Assembly (NCBI GenBank): GCA_051984675.1
Contig: JBPYFK010000137.1
Coordinates: 1-64,000, forward strand
DNA length: 64,000 bases
Direction: 5' to 3'
From: JBPYFK01 sp051984675
Lineage (GTDB): Bacteria > Actinomycetota > Actinomycetes > Mycobacteriales > Pseudonocardiaceae
Shown: positions 63,043 through 64,000 of the stretch, in pieces
How positions within the stretch are numbered: position 1 is the stretch's first letter
Layout: every line of letters begins with the position of its first letter
Made by a program: the position numbers and the translations under genes
The notes under the pieces: model-generated
What the model was told of the DNA's origin: nothing
Databases searched by the model: none
Seen by the model: only the letters and a program-made list of their open reading frames with translations

Positions 63043-63885
63043 TCAGGCCTCCTCGCTCGGGTTCTCGATCGGCACGCCCACCAGGGAGCCGTACTCGGTC
63101 CAGGACCCGTCGTAGTTCTTCACGTTCTCCTTGCCGAGCAGCTCGTGCAGCACGAACCAGGTGTGCGAGGACCGCTCACCGATGCGGCAGTAGGCGATGG
63201 TGTCCTTGGCGTCGTCCAGGCCGGCCTCGCCGTAGACCTGGCGCAGCTCGTCGTCGGACTTGAAGGTGCCGTCCTCGTTCGCGGCCTTGCTCCACGGCAC
63301 GTTGATCGCCGACGGGATGTGCCCGGCACGCTGCGCGGACTCCTGCGGCAGGTGCGCCGGCGCCAGCAGCTTGCCGGCGAACTCGTCGGGCGAGCGCACG
63401 TCGACCAGGTTCTTGGTGTTGATCGCGGCGACGACCTCGTCGCGGAACGCGCGGATCGAGGCGTCCTGCTCCTGGGCGGTGTAGTTGGTCCGTGGGCGGC
63501 TCGGCTCGTCCTTGGTCAACTCGCGGCCGTCCAGCTCCCACTTCTTGCGCCCGCCGTCGAGCAGCTTGACGTTGCGGTGGCCGTACAGCCGGAAGTACCA
63601 GTAGGCGTAGGCGGCGAACCAGTTGTTGTTGCCGCCGTAGAGGATCACGGTGTCGTCGTTGCTGATGCCCTTGGCGGACAGCAGCTTCTCGAAGCCGCTG
63701 CGGTCGACGAAGTCGCGCCGCACGTGGTCCTGCAGTTCGTTGCGCCAGTCCAGCTTCGTGGCACCGGGAATGTGACCCGCGTCGTAGGCGGTGGTGTCCT
63801 CGTCCACCTCCACGAACACGATCCCGTCGGTGCCGAGGTTCTGTTCGGCCCAGTCGGTGGAGACCAGGACCTCTTCACGGCTCAT
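63043..63885 (-). CDS. Thiosulfate sulfurtransferase (two-domain rhodanese, CysA/SseA type)
   Basis: The 280-residue protein has two rhodanese domains. The N-terminal one is inactive (DEDTTAYDAGHIPGATKLDW). The C-terminal one has the active-site Cys in AYCRIGERSSHTWFVLHELL, and LVDVRSPDEFAGK and RAGHIPSAINVPW are typical. It transfers sulfane sulfur from thiosulfate or similar donors. The ATG at 63885 follows AAAGGGAG at about 8-10 nt. Confidence 0.94.
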   Translation of the reverse strand: MSREEVLVSTDWAEQNLGTDGIVFVEVDEDTTAYDAGHIPGATKLDWRNELQDHVRRDFVDRSGFEKLLSAKGISNDDTVILYGGNNNWFAAYAYWYFRLYGHRNVKLLDGGRKKWELDGRELTKDEPSRPRTNYTAQEQDASIRAFRDEVVAAINTKNLVDVRSPDEFAGKLLAPAHLPQESAQRAGHIPSAINVPWSKAANEDGTFKSDDELRQVYGEAGLDDAKDTIAYCRIGERSSHTWFVLHELLGKENVKNYDGSWTEYGSLVGVPIENPSEEA

Positions 63886-63929
63886 CGAGTGAACTCCCTT
63901 TCGTGGCTCTTGGGTCGGTCGTTCGGCGG

Positions 63930-64000
63930 TCAGCCGTTGCTCGGCTGGCGCACCGGGGCGAAGCGGCGGATCAGCAGGTACATCTGGCAACCCAGGCAGA
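63930..64000 (-). CDS. C-terminal end of a DUF4395-like membrane protein (cut by window edge)
   Basis: The last 23 codons read CLGCQMYLLIRRFAPVRQ and then a short tail ending at a TGA. The CxGCxxYLL pattern fits the C-terminus of DUF4395 proteins, which lie near thioredoxin/rhodanese genes in Actinobacteria. It is 44 nt upstream of the sulfurtransferase on the same strand and probably in the same operon. Confidence 0.6.
   Translation of the reverse strand, partial: CLGCQMYLLIRRFAPVRQPSNG

Overview
The window is a high-GC (about 68-70 %) actinobacterial chromosome segment with dense coding and frequent GTG/TTG starts. Its content (HspR, DUF3073, DUF3151, RsiG-like and Nur-like regulators, an S-adenosyl methyltransferase of the former DUF574 type, a type VII secretion-associated SseB-like protein) and its gene order point to the Pseudonocardiales. 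No tRNA, rRNA, CRISPR array, insertion sequence or prophage was seen. The order is close to that of Mycobacterium tuberculosis as I remember it, but two loci that lie apart there (about Rv0350-Rv0384 and Rv0772-Rv0817) are adjacent here, joined near purA/purD.

Layout. 1-3.8 kb: 3' end of dnaK, then grpE, dnaJ and hspR. 3.9-7.7 kb: a MerR regulator, then a flavohemoprotein divergent from a PPOX-type flavoprotein and a MarR regulator, which looks like a nitrosative or redox stress group. 7.7-10.7 kb: clpB, preceded by four DnaA-box-like motifs and by an HspR operator (HAIR) that overlaps a SigH/SigR-type promoter. 10.9-14.9 kb: a conserved membrane protein, an SDR, pyrE, a SpoU methyltransferase, DedA and a small membrane protein. 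14.9-18.9 kb: nagA, a ROK kinase and a SIS-domain isomerase, divergent from a DeoR regulator across a large palindrome; this is an amino-sugar catabolic unit. 19-26.6 kb: an ECF sigma factor, a YciI protein, fba, DUF3151, a FUSC-type membrane protein, an Rv0358-like protein, purA and a Na+/H+ antiporter. 26.7-41.1 kb: purD, purB, purC, purS, purQ and purL, interspersed with an aminotransferase, a HAD hydrolase, threonine aldolase, an ECF sigma/anti-sigma-like pair, a TetR regulator, a DUF2334 protein and an MBL-fold protein. 41.1-52 kb is the accessory part: a membrane pentapeptide-repeat protein, a GH25 lysozyme without a signal peptide, an S-adenosyl methyltransferase, a PAS-GGDEF-EAL protein, a GH15 glucosidase/trehalase, an SseB-like protein, a PRC-barrel protein, a secreted subtilase and a TrmB/LuxR-like regulator. 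52-64 kb: an SCP-like protein, purF, purM, DUF3073, a conserved hypothetical, a methyltransferase, an RsiG-like anti-sigma factor, ygfZ, a Nur-type Fur regulator, a PabC-like aminodeoxychorismate lyase, a nitrobindin-like protein, a 36-residue membrane protein, DUF1416, a rhodanese, and the 3' end of a DUF4395-like gene.

Functional links. HspR from the dnaK operon can regulate clpB 4 kb away through the HAIR site. Nine genes of de novo purine synthesis (purA, D, B, C, S, Q, L, F, M) plus pyrE are spread over 42 kb as separate units. The ROK, NagA and SIS proteins form a GlcNAc to fructose-6-phosphate route under a DeoR-type repressor. The c-di-GMP enzyme at 44.1 kb and the RsiG-like protein at 58.3 kb, which carries two E-S-R-Q-D-type ligand motifs exactly 100 residues apart, suggest a c-di-GMP/anti-sigma switch.

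Sequence-scale observations. At least fifteen genes have a -10-like hexamer 6-8 nt before the start codon and no Shine-Dalgarno, which is leaderless architecture. Short tandem duplications of 13-19 bp sit on several convergent 3' gene junctions.
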